Origin: an uncultured Paracoccus sp.
Lineage (GTDB): Bacteria > Pseudomonadota > Alphaproteobacteria > Rhodobacterales > Rhodobacteraceae
Assembly: GCF_937873615.1 (NCBI RefSeq)
Contig: NZ_CALMYP010000035.1
Span: forward strand, 1 to 64,000
DNA: 64,000 nucleotides
Reading direction: 5' to 3'
Below, one piece after another: positions 7,945-16,156 of the stretch. Made by a program: the position numbers and the translations under genes. Position 1 is the stretch's first letter; the number at the start of each line of letters is the position of its first letter. The notes under the pieces are model-generated. The model saw nothing but the letters and a program-made list of their open reading frames with translations, had not been told where the DNA came from and searched no databases.

Positions 7945-9669
7945 CTATTCCGCCGCGACCAGATGGCCGCCGCCGGCATCCTGCAGGCTGACCCGCGCCG
8001 GGCCTTCGCCGACCGGCCAGACCGGGCTTGGCACCTCGGTTGCCATGCGCGGGGCCGGGGGGCGGAGATGCGCGGGGTCGGGCACCGGCACGGCCTCGAT
8101 CAGGCGGCGCGTATAGGGGTGGCGCGGATTGCCGAAGATCTGGGCGCGGCTGCCCATCTCCACGATCTGGCCCAGATACATGACCGCGATCCGGTCGCTG
8201 ATATTCTCGACCACCGCCATGTCGTGGCTGATGAACAGGTAACTGATGCCGAATTCCGATTTCAGTTCCGCCAGCAGGTCCAGCACCTTCGCCTGAACCG
8301 AGACATCCAGCGCAGACACGCTTTCATCGGCGACGATCAGCTTCGGTTGCAGGGCAAGCGCGCGGGCGATGCAGATACGCTGGCGCTGCCCGCCCGAGAA
8401 TTCATGCGGATAGCGGTCGATCTGCTCGCCCGACAGGCCGACCCGGTTGAACAGGTCGCGCACCCGCGCCCGCCGCTCGGCCGGGGTGCCGATGCGGTGG
8501 ATCACCAGCGGCTCGGCCACCAGATCGCCGACGCGCTTGCGCGGGTTCAGGGCGGCGGCGGGGTCCTGAAACACCATCTGCACGTCGCGCCGCAGGGCCG
8601 GGCTGGCGCTGAGCCCGTCCTCGGGGACCTTATGGCCCGCGACCTCGATCAGGCCGCGATGCGGGACCAGCCCGGTGATGGCGCGGGCGATGGTGGATTT
8701 GCCGCAGCCGGATTCGCCGACCAGCGAGAAGGTCTCGCCGGCGCGGATGTCGAAGCTGACATGCTCGACCGCATGGACGCGGTGGGTGGTGCGACCAAGC
8801 AGCCCGCCATGGATGTCGTAGCGCACGCGCAGATCCCGCAGCACCGCGATGGGGGCGGCGGCGACGGGCGCGGCACCGCTGCCATCGCCCATGCGCGGCA
8901 CGGCGGCCAGCAGGGCGCGGGTATAGGGTTGCTCGGGGGCGGAGAAAATGCGTTCGACCGGGGCGGCCTCGACCATGCGGCCGGATTGCATGACGATCAC
9001 CCGGTCGGCCATCTCGGCCACCACGCCCATGTCATGGGTGATCAGCACGATGGCGGTGCCGGTCTCGCGCTGCAGGTCGCGCAGCAGGTCCAGCACCTCG
9101 CGCTGCACGGTCACGTCAAGCGCGGTCGTCGGCTCATCGGCGATCAGCACATCGGGTTTCAGTGCCAGCGCCATGGCGATCATGACCCGCTGGCGCATCC
9201 CGCCGGAGAGTTCATGCGGATATTGGCCCATGCGGCGCTCGGGCTGCGACAGGCGCACGGCCCGCAGCGCTTCCAACGCCAGTGCCTTTGCATCGGCATC
9301 CGGATCATGGGCGCGTATCGCCTCGGCCAGCTGGTTGCCGATGGTCAGGACCGGGTTCAGCGAGGTCATCGGCTCCTGGAAGATCATGGCGATGCGGTCG
9401 CCGCGAATGGCGCGCATCCGGCGTTCGGGCAGGCGGGTCAGATCCTCGCCAGCAAGCTCGATCCGGCCCGAGTCCACCTTCACGCCGGGCGGCAGCAGCC
9501 CCATCACCGCCAGCGAGGTGATCGACTTGCCCGAGCCGGATTCCCCGGCGATGCACAGCGTTTCCCCCCGCGCCAGCTTGAAGGAGAGGTCCGAAACCAG
9601 CGGCTTCGGACCCGTTTCGGTATCGACCGCGACCGTCAGGTCGCGGACGGAGAGCACCGGCTCGCTCAT
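7945..9669 (-). CDS. Dipeptide/oligopeptide-type ABC transporter, fused DppD-DppF ATPase
   Basis: This 574-residue protein contains two complete ATP-binding domains in one chain, as in GsiA. The first has Walker A GESGSGKS near residue 43, signature LSGGMRQR and Walker [12 protein letters not shown]. The second has [16 protein letters not shown] and [13 protein letters not shown] peptide-transporter C-terminal extension ([20 protein letters not shown]) follows the second domain. It is the last gene of the leftward amide operon, and its start overlaps the end of the acetamidase gene by 4 bases. It powers the DppBC-type permeases encoded upstream in the same operon. Confidence 0.93.
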   Translation of the reverse strand: MSEPVLSVRDLTVAVDTETGPKPLVSDLSFKLARGETLCIAGESGSGKSITSLAVMGLLPPGVKVDSGRIELAGEDLTRLPERRMRAIRGDRIAMIFQEPMTSLNPVLTIGNQLAEAIRAHDPDADAKALALEALRAVRLSQPERRMGQYPHELSGGMRQRVMIAMALALKPDVLIADEPTTALDVTVQREVLDLLRDLQRETGTAIVLITHDMGVVAEMADRVIVMQSGRMVEAAPVERIFSAPEQPYTRALLAAVPRMGDGSGAAPVAAAPIAVLRDLRVRYDIHGGLLGRTTHRVHAVEHVSFDIRAGETFSLVGESGCGKSTIARAITGLVPHRGLIEVAGHKVPEDGLSASPALRRDVQMVFQDPAAALNPRKRVGDLVAEPLVIHRIGTPAERRARVRDLFNRVGLSGEQIDRYPHEFSGGQRQRICIARALALQPKLIVADESVSALDVSVQAKVLDLLAELKSEFGISYLFISHDMAVVENISDRIAVMYLGQIVEMGSRAQIFGNPRHPYTRRLIEAVPVPDPAHLRPPAPRMATEVPSPVWPVGEGPARVSLQDAGGGHLVAAE

Positions 9670-10625
9670 TCGAAGACCGCGCGCGGGAAGTAGAAGCTGA
9701 CCACCCAGTTCGGCATGTCGACGATTTCCGAGATGCGCAGGTCACCGCAGGTCGAGACCAGCATATAGGCATCGACCGCCGACATGCCGCGCGTGGCGCA
9801 AAGAAGGTCGACCATGCCCGCGACCGCGTCGCGCGCGCCCGACATCAGGTCGGGACCGATGCCGGTCGTCACCTCGTAGCCCTTGGCGTCCAGATGCCGC
9901 GTCACCGGCCCCGGCGTGGTGAAGCGCGGCATCTTCAGATTGGCCCCCTTCACCAGATCGAAGCGCAAGGCGACGTCCATCGGGCTTTCGATGGCGGTGC
10001 CGCAGACCTCGCCATCGCCCTGCGCGGCATGGGTGTCGCCGACGCTGAACAGCGCGCCCGCGACCTCGACCGGCAGGTAAAGCACCGTGCCCTCGGCAAG
10101 GTCGCGGATGTCCAGATTGCCGCCGACCCGGCGCGGCGGCACGATCGAATGCGGTCCGGCTTCGGCAAGCGCGCAGCCGATGGTGCCGGCGAAGGGTTTC
10201 AGCGGCACCCGGCCCTGGCTGCCGAACAGCGCCGGTTCTCGGGTGGCGCCGTCATATTTCCAGATCGTCAGCGCCGGGTCCGGGAACTGGTCGGCCAGCA
10301 GGCCGAAGCCGGGGATATTGGCGGTCCAGCCCCAGGCCGAGCCCTCGGCTTCCTGCGGGAAGAAGCGTTCGATGGTGATCTTCAGCGCATCGCCCGGCTC
10401 GGCCCCCTCGACCCGGACCGGGCCGGTGACCGGGTTGATCTTGCCGAAATCCAGCGCCTTCACATCTTCGACCGTGGAGGACGGGCCAAGCTGGCCCGCC
10501 GAAGAATCCATGCATTCGAAGAAGACCGACTGGCCCGGCTCGATCTGCTGCACCGGGGCCAGGGAATTGTCCCAGCCGAAATGGTGATGCGCCCGATGGA
10601 TCGTATAGTCGCAGTTTCCACACAT
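9666..10625 (-). CDS. Acetamidase/formamidase family amidohydrolase
   Basis: This cytosolic enzyme of the FmdA/AmdA family hydrolyses formamide, acetamide or related short amides to ammonia and the acid. The family pattern is visible: HHHFGWDNSLAPV near the N-terminus, PGQSVFFECMDSSAGQL, NPVTGPVRVEGAEPGD, and the GDTHAAQGDGEVCGTAIE block, which supplies metal-binding residues. I chose the ATG at 10625 (319 residues), one base after the stop of the binding-protein gene; a GTG at 10634 would overlap that stop. Its place in an operon with a peptide-type importer and an AmiC/AmiR pair suggests the imported ligand carries the amide it cleaves. Confidence 0.9.
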   Translation of the reverse strand: MCGNCDYTIHRAHHHFGWDNSLAPVQQIEPGQSVFFECMDSSAGQLGPSSTVEDVKALDFGKINPVTGPVRVEGAEPGDALKITIERFFPQEAEGSAWGWTANIPGFGLLADQFPDPALTIWKYDGATREPALFGSQGRVPLKPFAGTIGCALAEAGPHSIVPPRRVGGNLDIRDLAEGTVLYLPVEVAGALFSVGDTHAAQGDGEVCGTAIESPMDVALRFDLVKGANLKMPRFTTPGPVTRHLDAKGYEVTTGIGPDLMSGARDAVAGMVDLLCATRGMSAVDAYMLVSTCGDLRISEIVDMPNWVVSFYFPRAVFE

Positions 10626-10626
10626 C

Positions 10627-12243
10627 TCATTCACTCACATAGACGTAGTCGTAATTGATCGGGATCGAGACCGGATCGACGTAAAGCGCATCGGCCCCGC
10701 CCATGCGCGGCGATTTCATGGTGAAGCGCTGCTCGTTGAAGACCGGGGCCCAGGGCGCATCCTCCATCACCTTCATGTAGATGTCGGACCATGCGGAGAG
10801 CCGGGCATCGGCCTGATCGGCGGCGACCATGCCATCGGCGGCGGTGGCAGCGGCGTCGAGATCGGCATTGCAGTATTTCGCCCAGTTCCAGCCGCCCGGT
10901 TCGGCGCCGGCGCAGCCGAGGATCGGGCCATAGAAATTCGACGGATCGGGGAAATCCGCGATCCAGGCCATGCCGCCCGACCAGATCATCGGGGCGCTGC
11001 CATTGCCGCCGGCCTCGATCACATTGGCCTGGGCGAGGGCGCGGATCTCGGCGCGGATGCCGATCTGCGACAGGTCCTGCTGGATCGCCTGGGCGATGCG
11101 CGGGTTCGGATCGGTGTTCATCACGTAAAGCTCGGTCTCGACGCCATCGGCCAGCCCGGCATCGGCCATCAGCTTCTTCGCCGCCTCGACATCGAAGGCA
11201 TAGCCGGCGTAATCGGCAGTATAGCCGGGCATCGAGGGCGGCAGCGGCTGGTTGGCCGGCACCGCGCGATTGTTGATCATCTGGACGATGCGGTCCTTGT
11301 TCAGCGCCATGTTGACGGCGCGGCGCACCTCGGGCTTGTCGAAGGGCGGGGTGGTCACGTTCATGGTGACATAGCCGGTGTGCAGCTGCCCGCCCTCGAC
11401 CACGCGCGCGGCCTGTTCGGGATCGCTCATCACCTCCTGGAACTTGGCCGGCGGGATGCCGTCGCCGGGCACGTCGACCTCGCCATTCTGAAGGCGCAGC
11501 AGGGCCACGACGGGTTCCTGCCCGATCTCGACGGTGATGCTGTCCAGATAGGGGATGCCGGCGATCCAGTAATCGGGGTTCTTCCTGAAGACCAGCTTCT
11601 GGCCGATGCTCCATTCGCCCAGGCTATAGGCGCCGGTGCCGACCGGGTGCTTGCCGAAATCGGCGCCGAATTCCTCGACCGCTTCCTTCGGGACGACATA
11701 GCTGAAGTTCAGCGCCATGATGTGCAGGAAGGTGGCGTCAGGCCGGCTGAGTTCGATCTGCACGGTCGCGGGGTCGATCACCGTCACGCCCGACAGGCCC
11801 TTGGCCGCGCCCGAGGCGGCCTCGTCATAGCCCTTGATCGAGCCGAAGAAGCCCGCGCCCGGCGATTGGGTTTCCGGGTCGGTCACCCGGTCGAGCGAGT
11901 ATTTCACGTCCTCGGCCACCATTTCGCGGCCATTGTGGAACTTCACCCCGGGGCGCAGGTGGAAGGTATAGGTCAGCCCGTCCTCGCTCATCTCGTAGCT
12001 TTCGGCGAGGCCGGGGCGCAGCGTGGTGGTGCCGGGTTCGTAATCCATCAGCCCGTCGAAGACCGACTTGATCATCGACCAGTTCTGCCAGTCATAGCCG
12101 ATGGCCGGGTCCAGCGTCGCCACATCGTCCTTGTAGGTGATGATGATGTCACCGCCGGGCCGAGCATTGGGATCGGGGTCCTGTGCGGCCGCCGGCAGTG
12201 CCAGCGCCAGGCTCAGCGCGGTCGAGATCATGAGTTTTTTCAT
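10627..12243 (-). CDS. Peptide/amide ABC transporter substrate-binding protein, DppA-type
   Basis: This is a periplasmic SBP_bac_5 family receptor of 538 residues. The N-terminus is a signal peptide (MKKLMISTALSLALALPAAA, then QDPD). The family signature region is visible as LAESYEMSEDGLTYTFHLRPGVKFHNGREM. Members bind di- and oligopeptides, nickel, opines or other small molecules. The gene lies between the DppB permease and the acetamidase in the amide operon, so the ligand is probably an amide or amidated peptide; the sequence alone does not show which. Confidence 0.92.
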   Translation of the reverse strand: MKKLMISTALSLALALPAAAQDPDPNARPGGDIIITYKDDVATLDPAIGYDWQNWSMIKSVFDGLMDYEPGTTTLRPGLAESYEMSEDGLTYTFHLRPGVKFHNGREMVAEDVKYSLDRVTDPETQSPGAGFFGSIKGYDEAASGAAKGLSGVTVIDPATVQIELSRPDATFLHIMALNFSYVVPKEAVEEFGADFGKHPVGTGAYSLGEWSIGQKLVFRKNPDYWIAGIPYLDSITVEIGQEPVVALLRLQNGEVDVPGDGIPPAKFQEVMSDPEQAARVVEGGQLHTGYVTMNVTTPPFDKPEVRRAVNMALNKDRIVQMINNRAVPANQPLPPSMPGYTADYAGYAFDVEAAKKLMADAGLADGVETELYVMNTDPNPRIAQAIQQDLSQIGIRAEIRALAQANVIEAGGNGSAPMIWSGGMAWIADFPDPSNFYGPILGCAGAEPGGWNWAKYCNADLDAAATAADGMVAADQADARLSAWSDIYMKVMEDAPWAPVFNEQRFTMKSPRMGGADALYVDPVSIPINYDYVYVSE

Positions 12244-12261
12244 TGTCGTCCTCTCCTGTTG

Positions 12262-13182
12262 TCAGCGCAGCTTGATGCGCGGATCTATGAATGGGGTGAT
12301 GAGGTCGGCCAGCAGGTTGCCCAGCACGATGGCGCAGGCCGAGGTGATGGTGACCCCCATGATGATCGGGATGTCGACCCGCTGGATCGCCTGCCAGGCC
12401 AGTTGGCCGATGCCGGGCCAGCCGAAGACGCTTTCGACGACGACGACCCCGCCCATGAAGATGCCGATATCCATGCCGATCATGGCGATGATGGGCAGGA
12501 TCGCGTTGGGCAGGGCGTGGCGCAGCACGACGCGCATCCGGCCCAGGCCCTTGGCGCGGGCGGTGCGGATGTAATCGGCGCGCAGCACGTCCAGCATGGA
12601 AGAGCGCATCATCCGGCTGTACCAGCCCGCGCCCATGATCCCCATGGTGATCGAGGGCAGGATCAGATGCGACAGCGTCCCATAGCCGCCGATCGGGAAC
12701 CAGCCCAGCTTGACCGCGAAGACGTAAAGGAGCAGCAGCGCCACCACGAATTGCGGCGCCGAGACGGCGGCGAAGCTGGCGATCATCAGCCCGGTATCCA
12801 GCGGCTTGCCGCGGTTCAGCGCCGCGATCACGCCAAGCGTCAGCCCGATCAGCAATTCGGCCAGGATCGCGCCCAGCATCAGTTGCAGCGTCGCCGGCAG
12901 GCGGGCGGCGATCAGGGTCGCGACCTCGCTGCGCTGCAGATAGCTGCGGCCCATATCGCCATGCAAAAGCCCCCAGAGGTAATGGCCGTATTGCACCCAG
13001 ACCGGCTGGTCGAGGCCAAGCTGGCGGCGGATATTCTCGACCACCTCGGGCGTGGCCGAGCGGCCGGCGATCTGGCGCACCGGGTCGGCGGGCAGGATGT
13101 AAAGCAGCAGGAAGGTGATGACGCTGACGCCCAGAAGGATCAGCGCCGACTGGATCAGCCGCCGGATCAGGTAAGCCGCCAT
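12262..13182 (-). CDS. Peptide-type ABC transporter permease, DppB
   Basis: This 306-residue inner-membrane permease starts MAAYLIRRLIQSALILLGVS, the usual DppB N-terminus, and has about six membrane segments. The permease loop near the C-terminal third reads RADYIRTARAKGLGRMRVVLRHALPNA, the peptide-transporter EAA motif. The start ATG at 13182 shares ATGA with the stop of the DppC gene. It works with DppC and the fused DppDF ATPase. Confidence 0.93.
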   Translation of the reverse strand: MAAYLIRRLIQSALILLGVSVITFLLLYILPADPVRQIAGRSATPEVVENIRRQLGLDQPVWVQYGHYLWGLLHGDMGRSYLQRSEVATLIAARLPATLQLMLGAILAELLIGLTLGVIAALNRGKPLDTGLMIASFAAVSAPQFVVALLLLYVFAVKLGWFPIGGYGTLSHLILPSITMGIMGAGWYSRMMRSSMLDVLRADYIRTARAKGLGRMRVVLRHALPNAILPIIAMIGMDIGIFMGGVVVVESVFGWPGIGQLAWQAIQRVDIPIIMGVTITSACAIVLGNLLADLITPFIDPRIKLR

Positions 13183-14075
13183 CAGCGCTGCCCCCTTTGC
13201 GTCGGGTCGAGGACCTCGCGCAGCGCGTCCCCCACCAGGTTGAAGGCCAGGGCCAGAAGCAGGATCGCGGCGCCGGGGATGAAGACCAGCCAGGGCGCCG
13301 ACTGGAAATAGGTCTGGTTCTCGAAGATGATATTGCCCCAGCTTGGCGTCGGCGGCTGCACGCCCACGCCCAGATAGGACAGCGTCGCCTCCAGCAGCAC
13401 GGTGGTGGAAATCCCCAGCGTCGCCCAGACGATGATCGTCGGCCAAAGATGCGGCAGCAGGTGATGCCAGAGGATGCGCGCGCCCGACGCGCCAAGCGTG
13501 CGCTCGGCGGCGATGAAGTCGCGCTCGGTCAGGGCGGTGGTTTCGGTATAGACGACGCGGGCGGTCTGGACCCAGTTCACCATGGCGATGACCAGGGCCA
13601 CGATCCACAGCGAGGGCTTGAAGATCGCCGCCAGGCAGATCGCCAGCAGCAGGGCCGGGAAGGCCATCATCAGATCGGTGAAGCGCATCAGCAGATTACC
13701 GGTCCAGCCCCGCACCCAGCCCGCCGTCAGCCCGACCACGGTGCCAAGCCCCACGGCGATGCCATTGGCGAGAATGCCGATGATCAGCGAGGTCCGCGCC
13801 CCGTAGAGAAGCCGCGAGAACAGGTCGCGGCCCAGAAGGTCGGTGCCCATCAGCCACGGCCCGCCTGGCGGCAGCGGCGCGCCTTCCAGCGTCAACCCGT
13901 CGAAATTCTGCTGATCCGGTGGATAGCTGACCAGCCAGGGCGCGGCGATGGCCGAGCCGACGATCAGCAGGATCAGCGCCAGTCCCAGCAGGGCCAGCGG
14001 GCGGCGCAGCAGCCGCCCCAAAGCGCCGCGCTCGGTGCGGGCGGGCGGGGCGGTCTGGGTGGTGATGTCGGTCAT
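13182..14075 (-). CDS. Peptide-type ABC transporter permease, DppC
   Basis: This 297-residue permease has an N-terminal cytoplasmic stretch (about 30 residues), a first membrane segment (LALLGLALILLIVGSAIAAP), the FDGLTLEGAPLPPGGPWLMGTDLLGRDLFSRLLYGAR block typical of DppC, and the loop ERDFIAAERTLGASGARILWHHLLP. Both ends overlap neighbours by 4 bases, so synthesis is coupled to the regulator upstream and to DppB downstream. Confidence 0.93.
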   Translation of the reverse strand: MTDITTQTAPPARTERGALGRLLRRPLALLGLALILLIVGSAIAAPWLVSYPPDQQNFDGLTLEGAPLPPGGPWLMGTDLLGRDLFSRLLYGARTSLIIGILANGIAVGLGTVVGLTAGWVRGWTGNLLMRFTDLMMAFPALLLAICLAAIFKPSLWIVALVIAMVNWVQTARVVYTETTALTERDFIAAERTLGASGARILWHHLLPHLWPTIIVWATLGISTTVLLEATLSYLGVGVQPPTPSWGNIIFENQTYFQSAPWLVFIPGAAILLLALAFNLVGDALREVLDPTQRGQR

Positions 14076-14671
14076 TGACCGCCTCCGTTTCGTTGCGGGT
14101 CGTCATGGCGGGCGATGATGCGGGCGGCGGCGGCCTCGAAGCTCTCGCGCCGGTCGGTGGCCATGCGGCGCAGGCTGGCGAAGGCGTCCTCGTCGCTCAT
14201 CCCCTGGGCCATCAGCGCCATGACCGCGCGCACCACGGTTTCGCGCGCCGCCAGCCGGCCCTGCAGCTCCGAGATGCGGGCCGCCTGCCCGTGCAGGGCC
14301 GCGAAAGCTGCCCGCGCGATCAGCAGCGCCGAATAGACGCCATTATCGCCCACCGGCTTCAGCAATTGCGCATGGGCGGAATGCGACAGCGACCATTCGA
14401 TCCGGCCCGGCGCCTCGGACCCGATCAGCGCGATCATCGGCATCGGGCTTTGCCCCGGCGCCCAGGGGAATTGCGCATCGAAACCCATATCGACATCGAA
14501 GAACAGGAAATCCACCTCGCGCCCCGCCGCCGGCAGGTCGGGCCAGCCGCTTTCGACCGACAGGCCGATGGCGCGCAACTGGCGTTCCAGCGCCGTCACC
14601 GTCGCATGGGGGCGATGCAGGATCGCCGCCCGCGCCCCGGCGAGATCGAGGATGCGCAACCGCCGGGTCAT
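14072..14671 (-). CDS. AmiR-like ANTAR-domain antitermination regulator
   Basis: This 199-residue protein has an N-terminal pseudo-receiver domain (FLFFDVDMGFD where a phospho-Asp site would be) and a C-terminal ANTAR helical domain (about residues 130-190, REtVVRAVMALMAQGMSDEDAFASLRRMA, with the A-x-LM and DEDAF-x-LRR pattern). AmiR of Pseudomonas is held inactive by the amide sensor AmiC and, when released, binds leader RNA and prevents termination. Here the gene directly follows an AmiC-like gene with a 4-base overlap and precedes the transporter genes. A terminator-like hairpin lies in the leader of this same operon. The IEQAKG core of typical ANTAR domains is degenerate. Confidence 0.85.
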   Translation of the reverse strand: MTRRLRILDLAGARAAILHRPHATVTALERQLRAIGLSVESGWPDLPAAGREVDFLFFDVDMGFDAQFPWAPGQSPMPMIALIGSEAPGRIEWSLSHSAHAQLLKPVGDNGVYSALLIARAAFAALHGQAARISELQGRLAARETVVRAVMALMAQGMSDEDAFASLRRMATDRRESFEAAAARIIARHDDPQRNGGGQ

Positions 14672-15711
14672 GTCACCAGCCGCAGGCTGGGGCGGTTGCG
14701 TTCGGGCCGGGTCAGGTAGGGATCGCCCGGTCGCGCCGGCAGCCGGTGAAGGACCTTGAAGGCGCCGTCCCGAACCTGCGCGATCAGCACCGGCAACGAG
14801 ACGTGATGGGTCTGCGCATCGACCGGCCCGGCACCGGCATCGAGCGCCAGAAGCTCGGCCAGCGGCAGGTGCTCGCCACCCGGATGGGCATCGAACAGCC
14901 GCGCCATCTCGCGGATCGCGGCATGGGCGGCGGCCTCGTGCGAATTGGCGAAGGCGCTGCCGGGCGCGTGAAAATAGGGACCGGCCGCGATCAGCCCCTC
15001 GGCCGCGTCGCCCATCCGCGACAGCTCGCATTCAGTCAGGTTGCAGGACAGGATCGGGATATCGGGCAGGCGCGGCCGCATCGCCGCGACAAAGGCATAT
15101 TGCGACGGCCCGATCAGCGAGTTCAGCACGAAATCAGGGCGCAGGGCGGCGATTTCATCGACCATGCCGCGCACGTCGGTCTCGCCAAGCGCCAGGTGCC
15201 GTTCGCCGGTGACTTCGCCGCCGGCCGTGGTCACCACCTCGCGCGCGAGACGATTGACCTCCCATCCCCAGATGTAATTCGAGGCGACGAGATGCATCCG
15301 CTGCCCGAAGCGCGGCATCGCCCAGTCCAGCAGTGGCAGCAGATGCTGGTTCGGGCAGGCATGCATATAGGCGATGTGATCCGAGGCCTCGAACCCCTCA
15401 TAGGGGCTGGAATACCACAGCGTCGCAGCAGCGCGTTCCAGCACCGGCAGCACTTCCTTGCGGCTCCATGAGGTGATGGTGCCGATGATGTGGCGGGCGC
15501 TGCTATTGCGCAGGATTTCACGGCAAAGCGGCGCATATAGGTCGATCTGGCCGGCGGGATCGCGCGCGACCGGGATCAGTTCGACCCCGAGATTCGGGTC
15601 GGCATTGACCCCTGCGATGGCGGCGGCAACGCCAGCGTAGCTGGCGTTGGAAATCGCGCTATAGCCGCCTGAACGGGACAGGAGAATGCCGATTTCGACG
15701 GCGCGTTTCAT
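14668..15711 (-). CDS. AmiC-like amide sensor (periplasmic-binding-protein fold, cytosolic)
   Basis: This 347-residue protein has the type I periplasmic-binding fold of AmiC/UrtA-like amide and urea binders: EIGILLSRSGGYSAISNASYAGVAAAI at the N-terminus, then a hinge with HIIGTITSWSRKEVLPVLERA and NYIWGWEVNRLAREVV. There is no signal peptide (it begins MKRAVEIGILL), which fits a cytosolic sensor rather than a transporter receptor. AGGAAGGAAGACC before 15711 is a strong ribosome binding site. It is the first gene of the leftward amide operon and overlaps the AmiR-like gene by 4 bases, as expected for a sensor-regulator complex. Ligand identity is inferred to be a short amide. Confidence 0.85.
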   Translation of the reverse strand: MKRAVEIGILLSRSGGYSAISNASYAGVAAAIAGVNADPNLGVELIPVARDPAGQIDLYAPLCREILRNSSARHIIGTITSWSRKEVLPVLERAAATLWYSSPYEGFEASDHIAYMHACPNQHLLPLLDWAMPRFGQRMHLVASNYIWGWEVNRLAREVVTTAGGEVTGERHLALGETDVRGMVDEIAALRPDFVLNSLIGPSQYAFVAAMRPRLPDIPILSCNLTECELSRMGDAAEGLIAAGPYFHAPGSAFANSHEAAAHAAIREMARLFDAHPGGEHLPLAELLALDAGAGPVDAQTHHVSLPVLIAQVRDGAFKVLHRLPARPGDPYLTRPERNRPSLRLVT

Positions 15712-15732
15712 GGTCTTCCTTCCTGGCGCAAA

Positions 15733-15773
15733 CGCAAAAGGCCCCGCACCCGCAGGACGCGGGCAGGGGGCCT
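15733..15773 (-). terminator. Leader terminator/attenuator upstream of the AmiC-like gene
   Basis: On the minus strand AGGCCCC (15773-15767) pairs with GGGGCCT (15745-15739), enclosing an inner CCCGC/GCGGG stem, and is followed by TTTTGCGTTTG. The hairpin ends about 25 bases before the AmiC-like start codon, so it lies in the mRNA leader, not after a gene. The operon's second gene encodes an AmiR-type antiterminator, so this is a candidate attenuator. I could not find the canonical paired six-base-loop hairpins of ANTAR targets; a small ATGC-AGACG-GCAT hairpin lies just upstream. Confidence 0.7.
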
Positions 15774-16156
15774 GAATGCCGTCTGCATGTCGCAATTTCC
15801 CCAAGCATGCGGCCCGGCAGGCGGCTGGTCAAGAAGGATTTTTCGACAGGGTCGATGAAGTCCGCATCGCCGCGCGGCCTGTCTGAAAGCCGGGCAGATT
15901 CATGTGCATATCCTGTGCATACTGCGTCCATATGGCGTCGATACAGGGCGGTCCCGCCAGAGCGGGCCCCGGCGCGCCGTTCAGCCGTCGCCGCTTTCGG
16001 GTTTGCGCAAGCCTTGTCCATTCCTGCCCTGAGCGGGGCAGATTCGCGATTGACGATGAACCGGCCCGGAAAAAGCCCCGGCAAGCTTTGCGGGCGAACT
16101 TGTCGCGCGTCAAAACTCGAACGGTAAAGTTTCTTCATCGCGTAAAGGGCAGCATC
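15774..16156. other. Intergenic region between the amide operon leader and the purine/pyrimidine permease
   Basis: No gene is supported here. It must hold promoters for both divergent transcripts. The only clear pattern is a direct repeat TGTGCATA at 15903-15910 and 15914-15921, which could be an activator site. I found no sigma-54 promoter (GG-N10-GC with flanking consensus) on either strand. An open frame runs through it in phase with the permease, but it lacks a plausible start and membrane-protein character. Confidence 0.5.

Noticed and set aside
11380-13311. Long rightward open frame across the amide transporter genes
   Set aside because: It is antisense to the binding protein and permease genes. 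Its product is rich in His, Gln, Arg and Asp, typical of reverse-strand shadows.
15774-16156. Sigma-54 promoter for the amide operon
   Set aside because: No GG/GC pair with correct spacing and flanks was found on either strand.
15902-16156. N-terminal extension of the NCS2 permease
   Set aside because: The extra 85 residues are hydrophilic and Arg-rich and precede the normal family start; the ATG at 16157 has a ribosome binding site.
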